Positions 22,637 through 30,874 of a DNA stretch of 34,810 nucleotides are shown here, in pieces (within the stretch, counting starts at the first letter, position 1; every line of letters starts with the position of its first letter). The stretch covers positions 1-34,810 of the forward strand of contig JAIDFQ010000036.1 of the NCBI GenBank assembly GCA_029054245.1. The letters run 5' to 3'. The notes below the pieces were generated by a model. That model was not told the origin of the DNA. It saw nothing but the letters and a program-made list of their open reading frames with translations, and did not search any database. The position numbers and the translations under genes were made by a program. Source of the stretch: Lachnospiraceae bacterium (GTDB taxonomy: Bacteria > Bacillota > Clostridia > Lachnospirales > Lachnospiraceae).

Positions 22637-25074
22637 ACGCAGTTTTGAAAATTTTCCTGTCCATGTCCTTTTCCGGCGGGCTGCTGATCCTGGCTCTGCT
22701 TTTCGGAAAGCGATTTTTGAAAGACAAAATCAGCCGTCAATGGCAGTATTATATTTGGCTCATCGTCGTTTTGCGGTTGCTGCTCCCGTTCGGGCCGGAA
22801 GTAAACCTGCTGGGGAAAACCTATCAGGCGGTTGATCAAGCGATCACAAAGGCCGCTCCTTTACCGCCGCAGCAACCTGCGCTGAATACTCCGAGAGATG
22901 TTCTGGCACCTGCTGTCAGTTTGGAGCAAAACCATGAAACTGTAAGCCCCCCGGCAGAGGATTTGACAACTGCGCACCCACTTCAAGAGATTGGTGTGCT
23001 GCTGGCAAATCATGTTTGGCTGATTTGGCTTATGATTGCGCTGGGTCTGCTGATACGGAAAGTGACAATCTATCAGGGCTTTATGCGGTACATCAAGGCT
23101 GGCTTGAATCCAGTTTCTGACCTTGCAGTATTAGACCGGCTCTCCATCGCCGCAGAACGGGCAGACATTCAAAAGCCAGTAGAATTATGTGTCAATCCGC
23201 TGATTTCCTCGCCGCTGCTGATGGGCTTTTTCCATCCGTGTGTTGTGCTGCCAAGCGCCGATATTCCCGAAATGGATTTTCAGTATATCGTTCTGCATGA
23301 ACTGACGCATTACAAGCGGTGGGATATGTTCTATAAATGGCTGGTACAGGTTACGGTCTGCCTGCATTGGTTTAACCCGCTTGTGCATCTTATGAGCCGA
23401 GAAATTACCAAGGCTTGCGAATTTTCCTGTGATGAAGCTGTCCTCGCAAAAATGGGATGTGATAACGCCCAGGACTACGGGAAAACCTTGCTTGACGCGA
23501 TGGCAGCCGTGGGAAAATACAAGGAAAACCTTGGGTCGGTCACGTTGAGCGAAAATAAACAGCTATTGAAAGAAAGGTTAGGTGCAATTATGAAGTTCCA
23601 AAAACCGTCCAGAGCGGTCAAGCTGCTGACGGCCGTGCTGACCGTGTGTATCGTATTGGGCGCGTCCTTTGTTGGGGTCTACACAGCGGGGAATGTCCAG
23701 GCGGCATCCCTTTCCGGCACAACGCTGGACACCACCGGCAGGCCCTCGCTGTCGCTGGATGTCAGCAGCGCCGCTGTAAATGTGTTGGCGGCAACGGACA
23801 ATCAGATTTTGGCTGAATACAACAGCGATGTCTATACAGTTCACGTCAGCCAGCAGAACCATGACTGGAAGGTTTCTATCTCCTGCAAAACCAGTACGAA
23901 TACAAATGATGAAACAATAAAGCTCTATCTTCCCAATGTGGATTATGGCGATGTGAAATTGAAAGCCGATAACGGGTATCTGACCTGCGGTCTGATCCGA
24001 TCCGGCAATATCGTGGGCAATTTCAACATGGCGTCTGTCTTTTTGACCTTGCCGGAGGGATTTTCCGGCTCGGTAAACGCCATTGCCAACAGCGGATATT
24101 TCCAGTTGGTTTCCCAGGACGATTTCAAAAATACCACCACCACCATTACCGACAACGGCGATTGGGGCGAGATTTACAAGCCGAAGAATTTCAAGGAAAA
24201 CGGGAATACTTCCACATTTGCAGACGGCACAGGGGCAAACACAATTCGGGTTACACGAAAAGGCTCCGGCGTCATGGGGATTTATACCTCGGACGCTTTT
24301 AACACATCGAATTTCCCAGATGAATGGCAGGGTAAGCCCTGGGAAGATGATTGGTGGCAGGATATTTGGCGGGAAGATGATACTCCAAACGCTCCATCCA
24401 CTGCGCCTGGCAAGCAGTCAGCAAATGGTACATCCTCAGACATTGAGCAATACTACCAGTCTGGCAGCCTGCCACTGTTCCAAATTGCTTTCCCTCGGCT
24501 GGACGGGGAAGAACAGCTTGCGTGGCTGGAAAAAATTTACGCCGATGGGGATATCGCGTTCTTCTCTGTCGCGGTACGTGGGTTGGATACAAATTCTTCT
24601 GTGCTTACCAGCTTTGCCGAAAAGACTTATGAGAACGACGATATTGCGTTTTTCTCCACATTGGCGGACTGGATGGACGAAACTGAACTGGAGTCTTGGC
24701 TGGATCGGGCATTGGAGGATGGAAACTGGGCATTTCAATCCATGCTGTTTGATAAGCTGGACAAGAAAGACGAATTTGACGAACTGGAAGCGAAACGGGA
24801 CGAGGTACAGATAGCGGAATATGAGAAGGCAGGCGTCACGATGGTCGATGAAAAGACCTATTATTATCAAGGACAACTGGTCAATATCTTTCTGGACATC
24901 CGGAAAGAAGGCTCCTTCTATACGCTGAACATGAACCCAGCTGGAATAGTCAATATCAAAATCACCCGCGATGCGAACAACAATATCACAGGCGTTGCCT
25001 ATATGACCAAGGCGGAAGTGGTTGAACTGTTGGGGGATATGGATGACCCGGACGATAAAACTATAGGGAACTGA
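22633..25074 (+). CDS. BlaR1-type M56 sensor with extra beta-rich domain
   Basis: This 813-aa membrane protein shares the first 350 residues with the BlaR1 at 4119-5408, including HELTH at 222-226 and EFSCDEA. After the last membrane helix (about 330-352) it has a beta-rich domain (about 355-560, with SLSLDVSSAAVNVLAATDNQ and DVKLKADNGYLTCGLIRSGN) that resembles DUF4097-type adhesin-like folds. Then come about four 28-30-residue helical repeats (DIAFFS...LD...L..W..) and an ending with YYQGQLVNIFLDIRKEG. No penicillin-binding domain is present. The ligand is therefore probably not a beta-lactam. No beta-lactamase lies next to it. Confidence 0.88.
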   Translation: MNAVLKIFLSMSFSGGLLILALLFGKRFLKDKISRQWQYYIWLIVVLRLLLPFGPEVNLLGKTYQAVDQAITKAAPLPPQQPALNTPRDVLAPAVSLEQNHETVSPPAEDLTTAHPLQEIGVLLANHVWLIWLMIALGLLIRKVTIYQGFMRYIKAGLNPVSDLAVLDRLSIAAERADIQKPVELCVNPLISSPLLMGFFHPCVVLPSADIPEMDFQYIVLHELTHYKRWDMFYKWLVQVTVCLHWFNPLVHLMSREITKACEFSCDEAVLAKMGCDNAQDYGKTLLDAMAAVGKYKENLGSVTLSENKQLLKERLGAIMKFQKPSRAVKLLTAVLTVCIVLGASFVGVYTAGNVQAASLSGTTLDTTGRPSLSLDVSSAAVNVLAATDNQILAEYNSDVYTVHVSQQNHDWKVSISCKTSTNTNDETIKLYLPNVDYGDVKLKADNGYLTCGLIRSGNIVGNFNMASVFLTLPEGFSGSVNAIANSGYFQLVSQDDFKNTTTTITDNGDWGEIYKPKNFKENGNTSTFADGTGANTIRVTRKGSGVMGIYTSDAFNTSNFPDEWQGKPWEDDWWQDIWREDDTPNAPSTAPGKQSANGTSSDIEQYYQSGSLPLFQIAFPRLDGEEQLAWLEKIYADGDIAFFSVAVRGLDTNSSVLTSFAEKTYENDDIAFFSTLADWMDETELESWLDRALEDGNWAFQSMLFDKLDKKDEFDELEAKRDEVQIAEYEKAGVTMVDEKTYYYQGQLVNIFLDIRKEGSFYTLNMNPAGIVNIKITRDANNNITGVAYMTKAEVVELLGDMDDPDDKTIGN

Positions 25075-25382
25075 TTCCCGCTGATTTTAAGACCGTAGAG
25101 GCAGGACAAAATGAGCCGACAGGCGAAATTTGGTACTGTGGTAGAATCTTGCTCTAAGAAAGTGCAGCTTTCCCTGTGTGGGCTTCCCTCAATACCTTTA
25201 ATGCCGCAAGCGGAAATTTCTTTCTATCCCCTTTGCACGGTATAATACTGACGATTTTTCAAAATGCCAAAAATGGGCGCAAAAGACAGGAAACCTTTTC
25301 TTGATTTCCTGTCTTGGTGTGCCGTTCTATGTAGCGGCGATTATCCAGTTTTCTTTTGGCTAAAATTTTACAAACAGGAATT
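25075..25382. other. intergenic stretch after BlaR1
   Basis: A perfect 10-bp stem AGACAGGAAA/TTTCCTGTCT lies at 25284-25314, a possible terminator without a strong T-run. No gene is supported. Confidence 0.4.
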
Positions 25383-25597
25383 TTATCTTTCGTCTATATC
25401 TAAAAACTTGCTCGCCAGTTTATATACTTGCTTTATTTCATTAGATGATAAATCCCATGATTTCAATTCTTCTGAAACCATTTGAGGATATTTTTTGCTA
25501 ATATCCCTCAAGGCATTCCCTATTGATTTTCTTACATATTCACTATTATCTTGCTTATGTGCAGATAATAACTGTACTGCAATCTGGTCGCAGTAGT
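25383..25597 (-). pseudogene. AlkD-like DNA alkylation repair protein, C-terminal remnant
   Basis: The frame DQIAVQLLSAHKQDNSEYVR then KSIGNALRDISKKYPQMVSE matches the HEAT-repeat end of AlkD-family DNA alkylation repair enzymes. It begins abruptly at about 25597, where a stop lies upstream in frame, so the N-terminal four fifths are missing. The breakpoint may be an insertion scar. Confidence 0.75.
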
Positions 25598-25663
25598 GTT
25601 AGGAAAAATTCTTAATTTTTATGTCGGATAGATACAAGAATGAGGGGATTCCGTAGTAGTCGG

Positions 25664-25703
25664 CATTGTGGGAAAATCCAAAAGTTAAGATTTTCCCACA
25701 ATG
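25664..25703. repeat. 15-bp-arm perfect hairpin
   Basis: The arms CATTGTGGGAAAATC (25664-25678) and GATTTTCCCACAATG (25689-25703) are perfectly complementary around a 10-nt loop. It could be a terminator or the end of a small mobile element next to the broken AlkD gene. Confidence 0.7.
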
Positions 25704-25844
25704 CTTGTCTTTTGGTGTTTGGTTTCTTTGGTTCGGAATAGTGTGGTGCTGGCGGTCTATCTCTTATTTTCGGTTGCTTGCTTCTTTACCGTACATGAGC
25801 ATTGTATCAGGATGTATCAATATTTCTTTTAATTATACATTTCC

Positions 25845-26633
25845 CTACCTCCATATAATTCGATTTTTCATCAGCCAATTCGAAGTTTCTATTCTGCCTT
25901 TCTCTCCAAAATCCGGTTCTGACTTTTCTAAATCATACACCAACATGCTTTCTTCATTCCTCTTCAGTTCTATCAGAGAACATCCTGACCTATCGAATAA
26001 TGCAGTCGGTGCTGTTTGATATGGACAGATGGTGTCCACTGCTAAAGTATATGTAACATTTTCAACAGCCCGTGTTCTAATATGTGACTTTATCAGTTCA
26101 TATCTTTCTATATCATCGTAGTCCGCAACATCATAAAACATAATAATATTCAGATCCGTATACTCCTCATATAATTCCCGAAAGAATTCTGGAAATCTGA
26201 CTTCAAAGCATATTCTAACCCCGATTTTCCATCCATCTATTTCAAATATTCCACTACCATTTCCTATACTAAAATTATCCCTGTCCCATCCCCATAAAGC
26301 TCTTTTATGATAAAAACGCTTTTCTTTATAAGGTGCAAACACAATCGCACTATTATAATATTTTTCATCTTCCTGTATAATCGTTCCAATTATTATATGT
26401 ATTGCATTTTTATCAACCAGACTTTGCAATTGCTTATATGTAAAGTTTAATTCTTGAAAATTTACCACAGAAGAATTCTCAATATCACGAGGTGGATATC
26501 CTGTTAATGCACATTCCGGAAAAACTAAAAGTTTGACCCCTTCATGCGAAGCTTTTATAATAGCTTTTTTTACAGTTTCAAGATTATATTTTATATTTTT
26601 TGTCGCAGAAAATTGGTAAGCTCCTAGCTTCAC
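25845..26633 (-). CDS. nitrilase-family carbon-nitrogen hydrolase
   Basis: This 262-aa protein has the Glu-Lys-Cys triad of the superfamily: E40 in FPECALTGYP, K110 in YHKRALWGWDRD and C142 in ICFEVRFPEF. It would hydrolyse an amide (C-N) bond; the substrate cannot be read from sequence. The GTG start at 26633 is preferred because GAGGAGG lies 6 nt upstream; an ATG five codons earlier lacks a ribosome site. It stands apart, with a long AT-rich gap between it and the Nudix gene. Confidence 0.85.
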   Translation of the reverse strand: MKLGAYQFSATKNIKYNLETVKKAIIKASHEGVKLLVFPECALTGYPPRDIENSSVVNFQELNFTYKQLQSLVDKNAIHIIIGTIIQEDEKYYNSAIVFAPYKEKRFYHKRALWGWDRDNFSIGNGSGIFEIDGWKIGVRICFEVRFPEFFRELYEEYTDLNIIMFYDVADYDDIERYELIKSHIRTRAVENVTYTLAVDTICPYQTAPTALFDRSGCSLIELKRNEESMLVYDLEKSEPDFGEKGRIETSNWLMKNRIIWR

Positions 26634-26875
26634 TTTGCACCTCCTCATCTTGGAATCTATCTAAATATCTAAATACCATATAAATTGAATTTCGTTTCTT
26701 ATTTCAGGCTCTAAATAATAAGCATACATATCTATTTTGGATAATACAGCTCCTTGTTTTTGGTAAAATATCCATCCTTTTTAGCATCTAAAGCGCCTAT
26801 ATCCAGCAACTATGTCACTATTAAAGGTCATTTTTGTAAAATATTTATAAGATAACAATTTTGTGGGAAAGATAA

Positions 26876-27370
26876 TCAATCGACAATTACTTGTTGAAAA
26901 TTTTTTGTCCAATCAGTAATTACGCGCTTATCGTATTTATTAATATTATCAGGTAGATTTGTTTTATCAAAAAATCTATGTTCCAGTGCTTCTTCTGTAT
27001 TATTTTGTATTTCCCCACTATACGCAGTTGTCTTAAAAATGATACCCGTCCCACAGCAAATATCTCCATTCGGATAAGTGATTATTCTATCCTCACCTGA
27101 ATAAATACCAAATAATGTCAGTTCTTCTATTTCAATTTCGGCTTCCTCAAATACTTCTCTTTTTACCGCTTCTATAAATTTTTCCCCAATCTCCATAGAA
27201 CCTCCAAGAAGCGCCCAAGCTCCATTATCACGCCGCTTCTGAAGCAGTATTTCCCCTTTTTCGTTTTCGATAATAACTCCGCAACCTGTTATCATAAGCG
27301 GCGCATGTCCTACAACTTTACGCATCTCCGCAATATAATTTCCTCTATATTTTGCTATAATATCTTTCAT
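26876..27370 (-). CDS. Nudix hydrolase
   Basis: This 164-aa protein contains the Nudix box GGSMEIGEKFIEAVKREVFE then EAEI, with the usual Gly near the end replaced by Glu. It would hydrolyse a nucleoside diphosphate linked to another moiety; the family includes ADP-ribose and sugar-nucleotide hydrolases. The ATG at 27370 has AGGAG upstream at long spacing (11 nt); a GTG four codons earlier is too close. The remnant of an ADP-ribosylglycohydrolase lies immediately upstream. Confidence 0.88.
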   Translation of the reverse strand: MKDIIAKYRGNYIAEMRKVVGHAPLMITGCGVIIENEKGEILLQKRRDNGAWALLGGSMEIGEKFIEAVKREVFEEAEIEIEELTLFGIYSGEDRIITYPNGDICCGTGIIFKTTAYSGEIQNNTEEALEHRFFDKTNLPDNINKYDKRVITDWTKNFQQVIVD

Positions 27371-27404
27371 ATCAATAACCACTCCTTTACGTTATTTGAA
27401 AATC

Positions 27405-27659
27405 TCACACCATAATTTTGCTTGTTCCTTTCAAGGATACAGCTTGAATCAAGTCGTTCATTTCTATTATGGAATAGCCCCTGTTAATTGCATCAACTAA
27501 ACATATCATTAGTGCAGTGTCATCTGACCACGTTCCAAATGGTTGATGATATGTTCCATATGCCCGCATTTCTTTAATCAGATCTCTTTTTCTTTCTTCT
27601 CGTGTCGAAAATTCAACCGGAACGCCTAAAGCATCCCTAACGCAAAAGCCAAATAACAT
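27405..27659 (-). pseudogene. ADP-ribosylglycohydrolase (DraG-like) N-terminal fragment
   Basis: MLFGFCVRDALGVPVEFSTR and YHQPFGTWSDDTALMICLVD are the first metal-binding motifs of DraG-type ADP-ribosylglycohydrolases (GTWSDDT binds the metals). The usual Gly in VGDALG is Arg. A TAA precedes in frame three codons before the ATG, so the N-terminus is also shortened. The frame ends after about 84 of the usual 250-300 residues. Confidence 0.8.
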
Positions 27660-27979
27660 TCCTTTTTAGAAAATAACACATATTTAGGTTTTTCCTCGCT
27701 ATCATAGCATTTGCAATGAAGTGCATTCCCCTTTATATAATTGGTGCATAAATAACAGTTATATAATATCCCATTCTATACTTCCGCCGATGTAATCAAC
27801 ATTTCTTGTACTATATTAAATAGCACCTCCGCTTCCGCAGCACATTATGTGTATTTCCGAAAATCATAAATCCTCCATCCAAATCATATTTAATCATTTT
27901 CTATCCCCAAATAATTTTAATAAATCTTGATAAATTTCCCACCCCCCTAATTTCAATCCCTTCATTGATATTTAATCCT
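27660..27979. other. AT-rich intergenic region
   Basis: No open frame, repeat or hairpin is supported here. Confidence 0.5.
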
Positions 27980-28315
27980 TTAACCCTCTAGTTCTTTAAT
28001 CCAATTTGTAAAAACTTCTCCAGCATTCTTTCCTGTTTTTTCCGAACATACTTCCTCATATTTATACTGTGCATTATATTTTTCCGTTTTTACATCGTAA
28101 CACATTTTCATTTCTGTTGGAATAGGCATATTACTACGTATACAAGCACTTTTTAATTTTTCCAAATCACCCGTACCTAATTTTAGAAACTGCATAATTA
28201 ATGTTCTATCCAAATCTAATTGCAACTCCACAAAATCATATTCTCCGTTCAAATTAAAAATTATTTGAAAAAATGGTGCATCATCTATAATATAACAGCA
28301 GTTGCGTGGAATCTC
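27980..28315 (-). pseudogene. YezG/DUF600-like immunity protein remnant
   Basis: The C-terminal part reads FQIIFNLNGEYDFVELQLDL, then PTEMKMCYDVKTEKYNAQYK and GEVFTNWIKELEG, the hallmark end of the YezG (DUF600) immunity family. Upstream of about 28315 the frame is IS110 sequence, so the N-terminus is replaced. It signals that a toxin-immunity pair once stood here. Confidence 0.75.
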
Positions 28316-28680
28316 ATCCTTCCGGCTGATAGCCCCTTGTAGTGTCTCCATCTGCCTTGACCGCATCCAGAATCTCCTGACACTTCCGCGTGGAGAATTG
28401 CTTGTGACTGGAATAGGCAATACATACCTGTTCATGCAACTGATTTTTCAAACGGATATAATGCGTCTTTAGATTTGCTCTGCGATTAACGAGCTGACTC
28501 AAAGTCCAGTACATATCCTCCAGCATGGCATCGGGCAAAGTATTCAATTCATTGATAGCTACTCTGGCAACGCATTTTGCATCGTAGCTGCCATTCTTTT
28601 TATACTGCGGTACTCTTTTTCGATGGGCATAAGACAGTACCGGATTCACATCTTTCACAATATAATCCCGTTCAATCAGC
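28316..28680 (-). pseudogene. IS110-family transposase middle fragment
   Basis: The frame includes YDAKCVARVAINELNTLPDA, DMYWTLSQLVNRRANLKTHY and CIAYSSHKQFSTRKCQEILD, the central region of an IS110 transposase. It is joined on one side to the YezG remnant and on the other to the end of a second IS110 copy. Confidence 0.75.
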
Positions 28681-28689
28681 CATTTTCAG

Positions 28690-29565
28690 CATTCCATAAA
28701 TGATGTTGATTAACCGTCGGGAAATCAATATCAATGCCTGTGCTTGGTCTTTCCTCTTGCTAACTGTCTTTGATAATAGGCATAGAATGCCGGATTCCTC
28801 GGCAAACCTTTTGACGATAACTGAATCTTCTGAATCGCAAGGAAATAGATTGTTCCCTGCAATCTTCTGATATCCCCAATCTCCGAAAGCAGCTTTGCAA
28901 CTGTAATATCGCTGACACCGGGAATGGTATTTAGGGTACACTCAAATCTTGGAAGAAAGTCAGCAATCGCCTTGTCTATTTCCTCAAGCTGATTAACATA
29001 GTGTCGCACATCTCTCACCAGACCTCTTGTGATTTCATCCCGTTCAGGCTAATAGTCCCTTGTGGTGTCTCCATCTACCTTTACTGCATCCAGTATCTTC
29101 TGACACTTCCGTGTAGAAAACTGATTGTAACTGACCGGAATTAATTCCTCTGCCAATTCTTCCACTGTCTTACGCCGTAATAGTCTGGGGAGGGATAATG
29201 CTCCCCAAAATATAAAGCAGTCGGTCTGCGATTTACCAACTGGCTGAATGTCCAGTACATATCTTCCGGCATGACATCAGGTAACTCATTCAGTTCATTA
29301 ATGGCTACTCTAGCTACACACTGAGCATCATAGCTGTCATTTTTTTGTACTGTGGTACGCTCTTCTGATAGGCATAGGGCAAAGACAATTTCCTTGCCGT
29401 CAGTACAAAATCTTTTGCTTTTACTAAAAGTTTTGGAAATTCGGAGGATTTATTTTAAAACGTAATCTCTCCGAGTTTTTCGTTAAAGCAGTCCATGATG
29501 ACTGCCGTGTGTTGTTCCTTATGCAAGTCTAAACCTACATAAATAAATTTTGTTTTATCGTATAT
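28690..29565 (-). pseudogene. IS110-family transposase, copy 3, decayed
   Basis: From the right: IYDKTKFIYVGLDLHKEQHT with the start codon mutated to ATA (29563-29565), a middle part with several stops that repeats 28316-28680, then HYVNQLEEIDKAIADFLPRF and LNTIPGVSDITVAKLLSEIG, the transposase_20 end domain. Frameshifts and stops make it inactive. Confidence 0.8.
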
Positions 29566-29695
29566 AACTTCCTCTCAAATCTTATGACTTCAAAATACAG
29601 GCAACCTCAACTGATAAGCCAGTATCCCCGAATTACGCACTTGGCAACGGAGTCGGCACGGGTGGGTGGCACAGCCAATCTATTTATCCGCTTTT
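29566..29695 (-). ncRNA. IS110 non-coding leader, bridge-RNA candidate 3 (partial)
   Basis: This is the gene-proximal part of the leader at 8703-8930 and 11476-11694, with the same GGCAACCTCAACTGATAAGC block. Similarity stops at about 29695, so the distal half and the element end are lost. Confidence 0.45.
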
Positions 29696-29846
29696 CGGAT
29701 GTTTGTTATGTTTTGGGAACATCTTTATCGAGAGTGCCATATAACAGAAGCCGGAGAGGTTCCATGACTATTATAGCCAAGAACATCTCCGATTCTGTGT
29801 TTTGTTTAGATATTATGGGGATTTTTATCTCATTATATTTCTGATA

Positions 29847-30269
29847 TTAATATACTACTACATATAAATTCTCTACAATATAATCACCAAATACCTTCTT
29901 GATTTCTTTCTTTAAATGCTTATTATCTAAAAGAAATTTTAGATAATAAGCTAATCCGTTCGGTTCATCACATGTTGAAAAGCACTTTTTTCTAAGACAG
30001 TAAATCTCTTTCGAAATTTCTTCTATCTTTTGTTTGCCAGTTAATTTTAAAATGTATTCTTCAAAGTCAAGTTCACTAGTACAACAAAACTCATATTGAT
30101 ATAATTCCATTCGTTTATTATCTTGAATGTAATACGGAGTAATTAGACACTCCTCCATTTCTATTCTAAAATCTGTTTTTAGCAAATTATCCAATTCCTG
30201 AAGATTAATGAAAATTTCTCCAGCATATTCAACAGGTTTAATTATTTTATTAATTTCTGTAATTCTCAT
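29847..30269 (-). CDS. orphan immunity-like protein
   Basis: This 140-aa protein starts MRITEINKIIKPVEYAGEIF and contains EFCCTSELDFEEYILKLTGK. No family is recognised. GAGGTG lies 6 nt before the ATG at 30269. The short segment just upstream (30310-30436) is a toxin-linker remnant, so it stands where an immunity gene would follow a toxin whose tip has been deleted. Confidence 0.65.
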   Translation of the reverse strand: MRITEINKIIKPVEYAGEIFINLQELDNLLKTDFRIEMEECLITPYYIQDNKRMELYQYEFCCTSELDFEEYILKLTGKQKIEEISKEIYCLRKKCFSTCDEPNGLAYYLKFLLDNKHLKKEIKKVFGDYIVENLYVVVY

Positions 30270-30309
30270 TTTATTCACCTCAATCTGGTATATATGGGTC
30301 AACTATACT

Positions 30310-30436
30310 CTTCCCTCCCCCTTGCATCTTCCACCTCTTCCATTCCTTCACTTCGTGATTTCGCCGTCGCGCTGTGATAAATCGCCACCCCATATGCAAA
30401 CTCCGTCACCCCATTCGCAAGGATGCTCATAAATAG
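30310..30436 (-). pseudogene. toxin-linker remnant of the second PAAR-like family
   Basis: This is near-identical to 31396-31519 inside the second DUF4280 toxin (ILANGVTEFAYGVAIYHSAT followed by SEGMEEVEDA). It is all that is left of a second cassette here; toxin tip and PAAR-like domain are missing. Confidence 0.8.
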
Positions 30437-30541
30437 TCTGACGGACTGCTGAATGATAATCTGACGGGTCACTGGCAGTTTCCATGTACCAGCCTGCTTT
30501 TAATGTGACGGATGTGCCTCCTTTTAATCTGCCGGACAACA
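30437..30541. repeat. short direct repeats, possible solo IS end
   Basis: On the minus strand the motif CCGKCA(G/C)ATTA occurs four times (CCGGCAGATTAAAAGG, CCGTCACATTAAAAGC, CCGTCAGATTATC, CCGTCAGACTATT). Multiple short repeats of this kind are typical of IS21-like ends, so a lost element may have left one end. Confidence 0.45.
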
Positions 30542-30859
30542 TTAAATATAGTCCTTCAAAATTGCCCACAACTTATTTACTTCATTGTTATACTTCTCAT
30601 TCAACTTCTTCCTCAATTGAATATCAGCATCATAAATAACAAAATCACTTAATGCTCCTCTGGACGTAAACAACCTATTATAGCTTTCTAATAAATATTG
30701 CAATTTTTCATCATCTTTTTCATCAGAATCAATACAATTAATCTGTCCCATAAGAATTTTTAATACTCCATTGTATTGTCCATATCCATACTTTTGTACC
30801 ATTTTACCAATCTCTATATATGATACACGTAATTGTAAAAAATCTTCATTTTTTAGCAT
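30542..30859 (-). CDS. immunity protein for second DUF4280 toxin
   Basis: This 105-aa, all-helical protein starts MLKNEDFLQLRVSYIEIGKM and ends NNEVNKLWAILKDYI. No family is recognised. GGAG lies upstream of the ATG at 30859, 15 nt past the toxin stop, the usual immunity position. The last codons abut the short repeats at 30437-30541, so the original 3' end may have been trimmed. Confidence 0.7.
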   Translation of the reverse strand: MLKNEDFLQLRVSYIEIGKMVQKYGYGQYNGVLKILMGQINCIDSDEKDDEKLQYLLESYNRLFTSRGALSDFVIYDADIQLRKKLNEKYNNEVNKLWAILKDYI

Positions 30860-30874
30860 TCTTCCATCTCCTGC

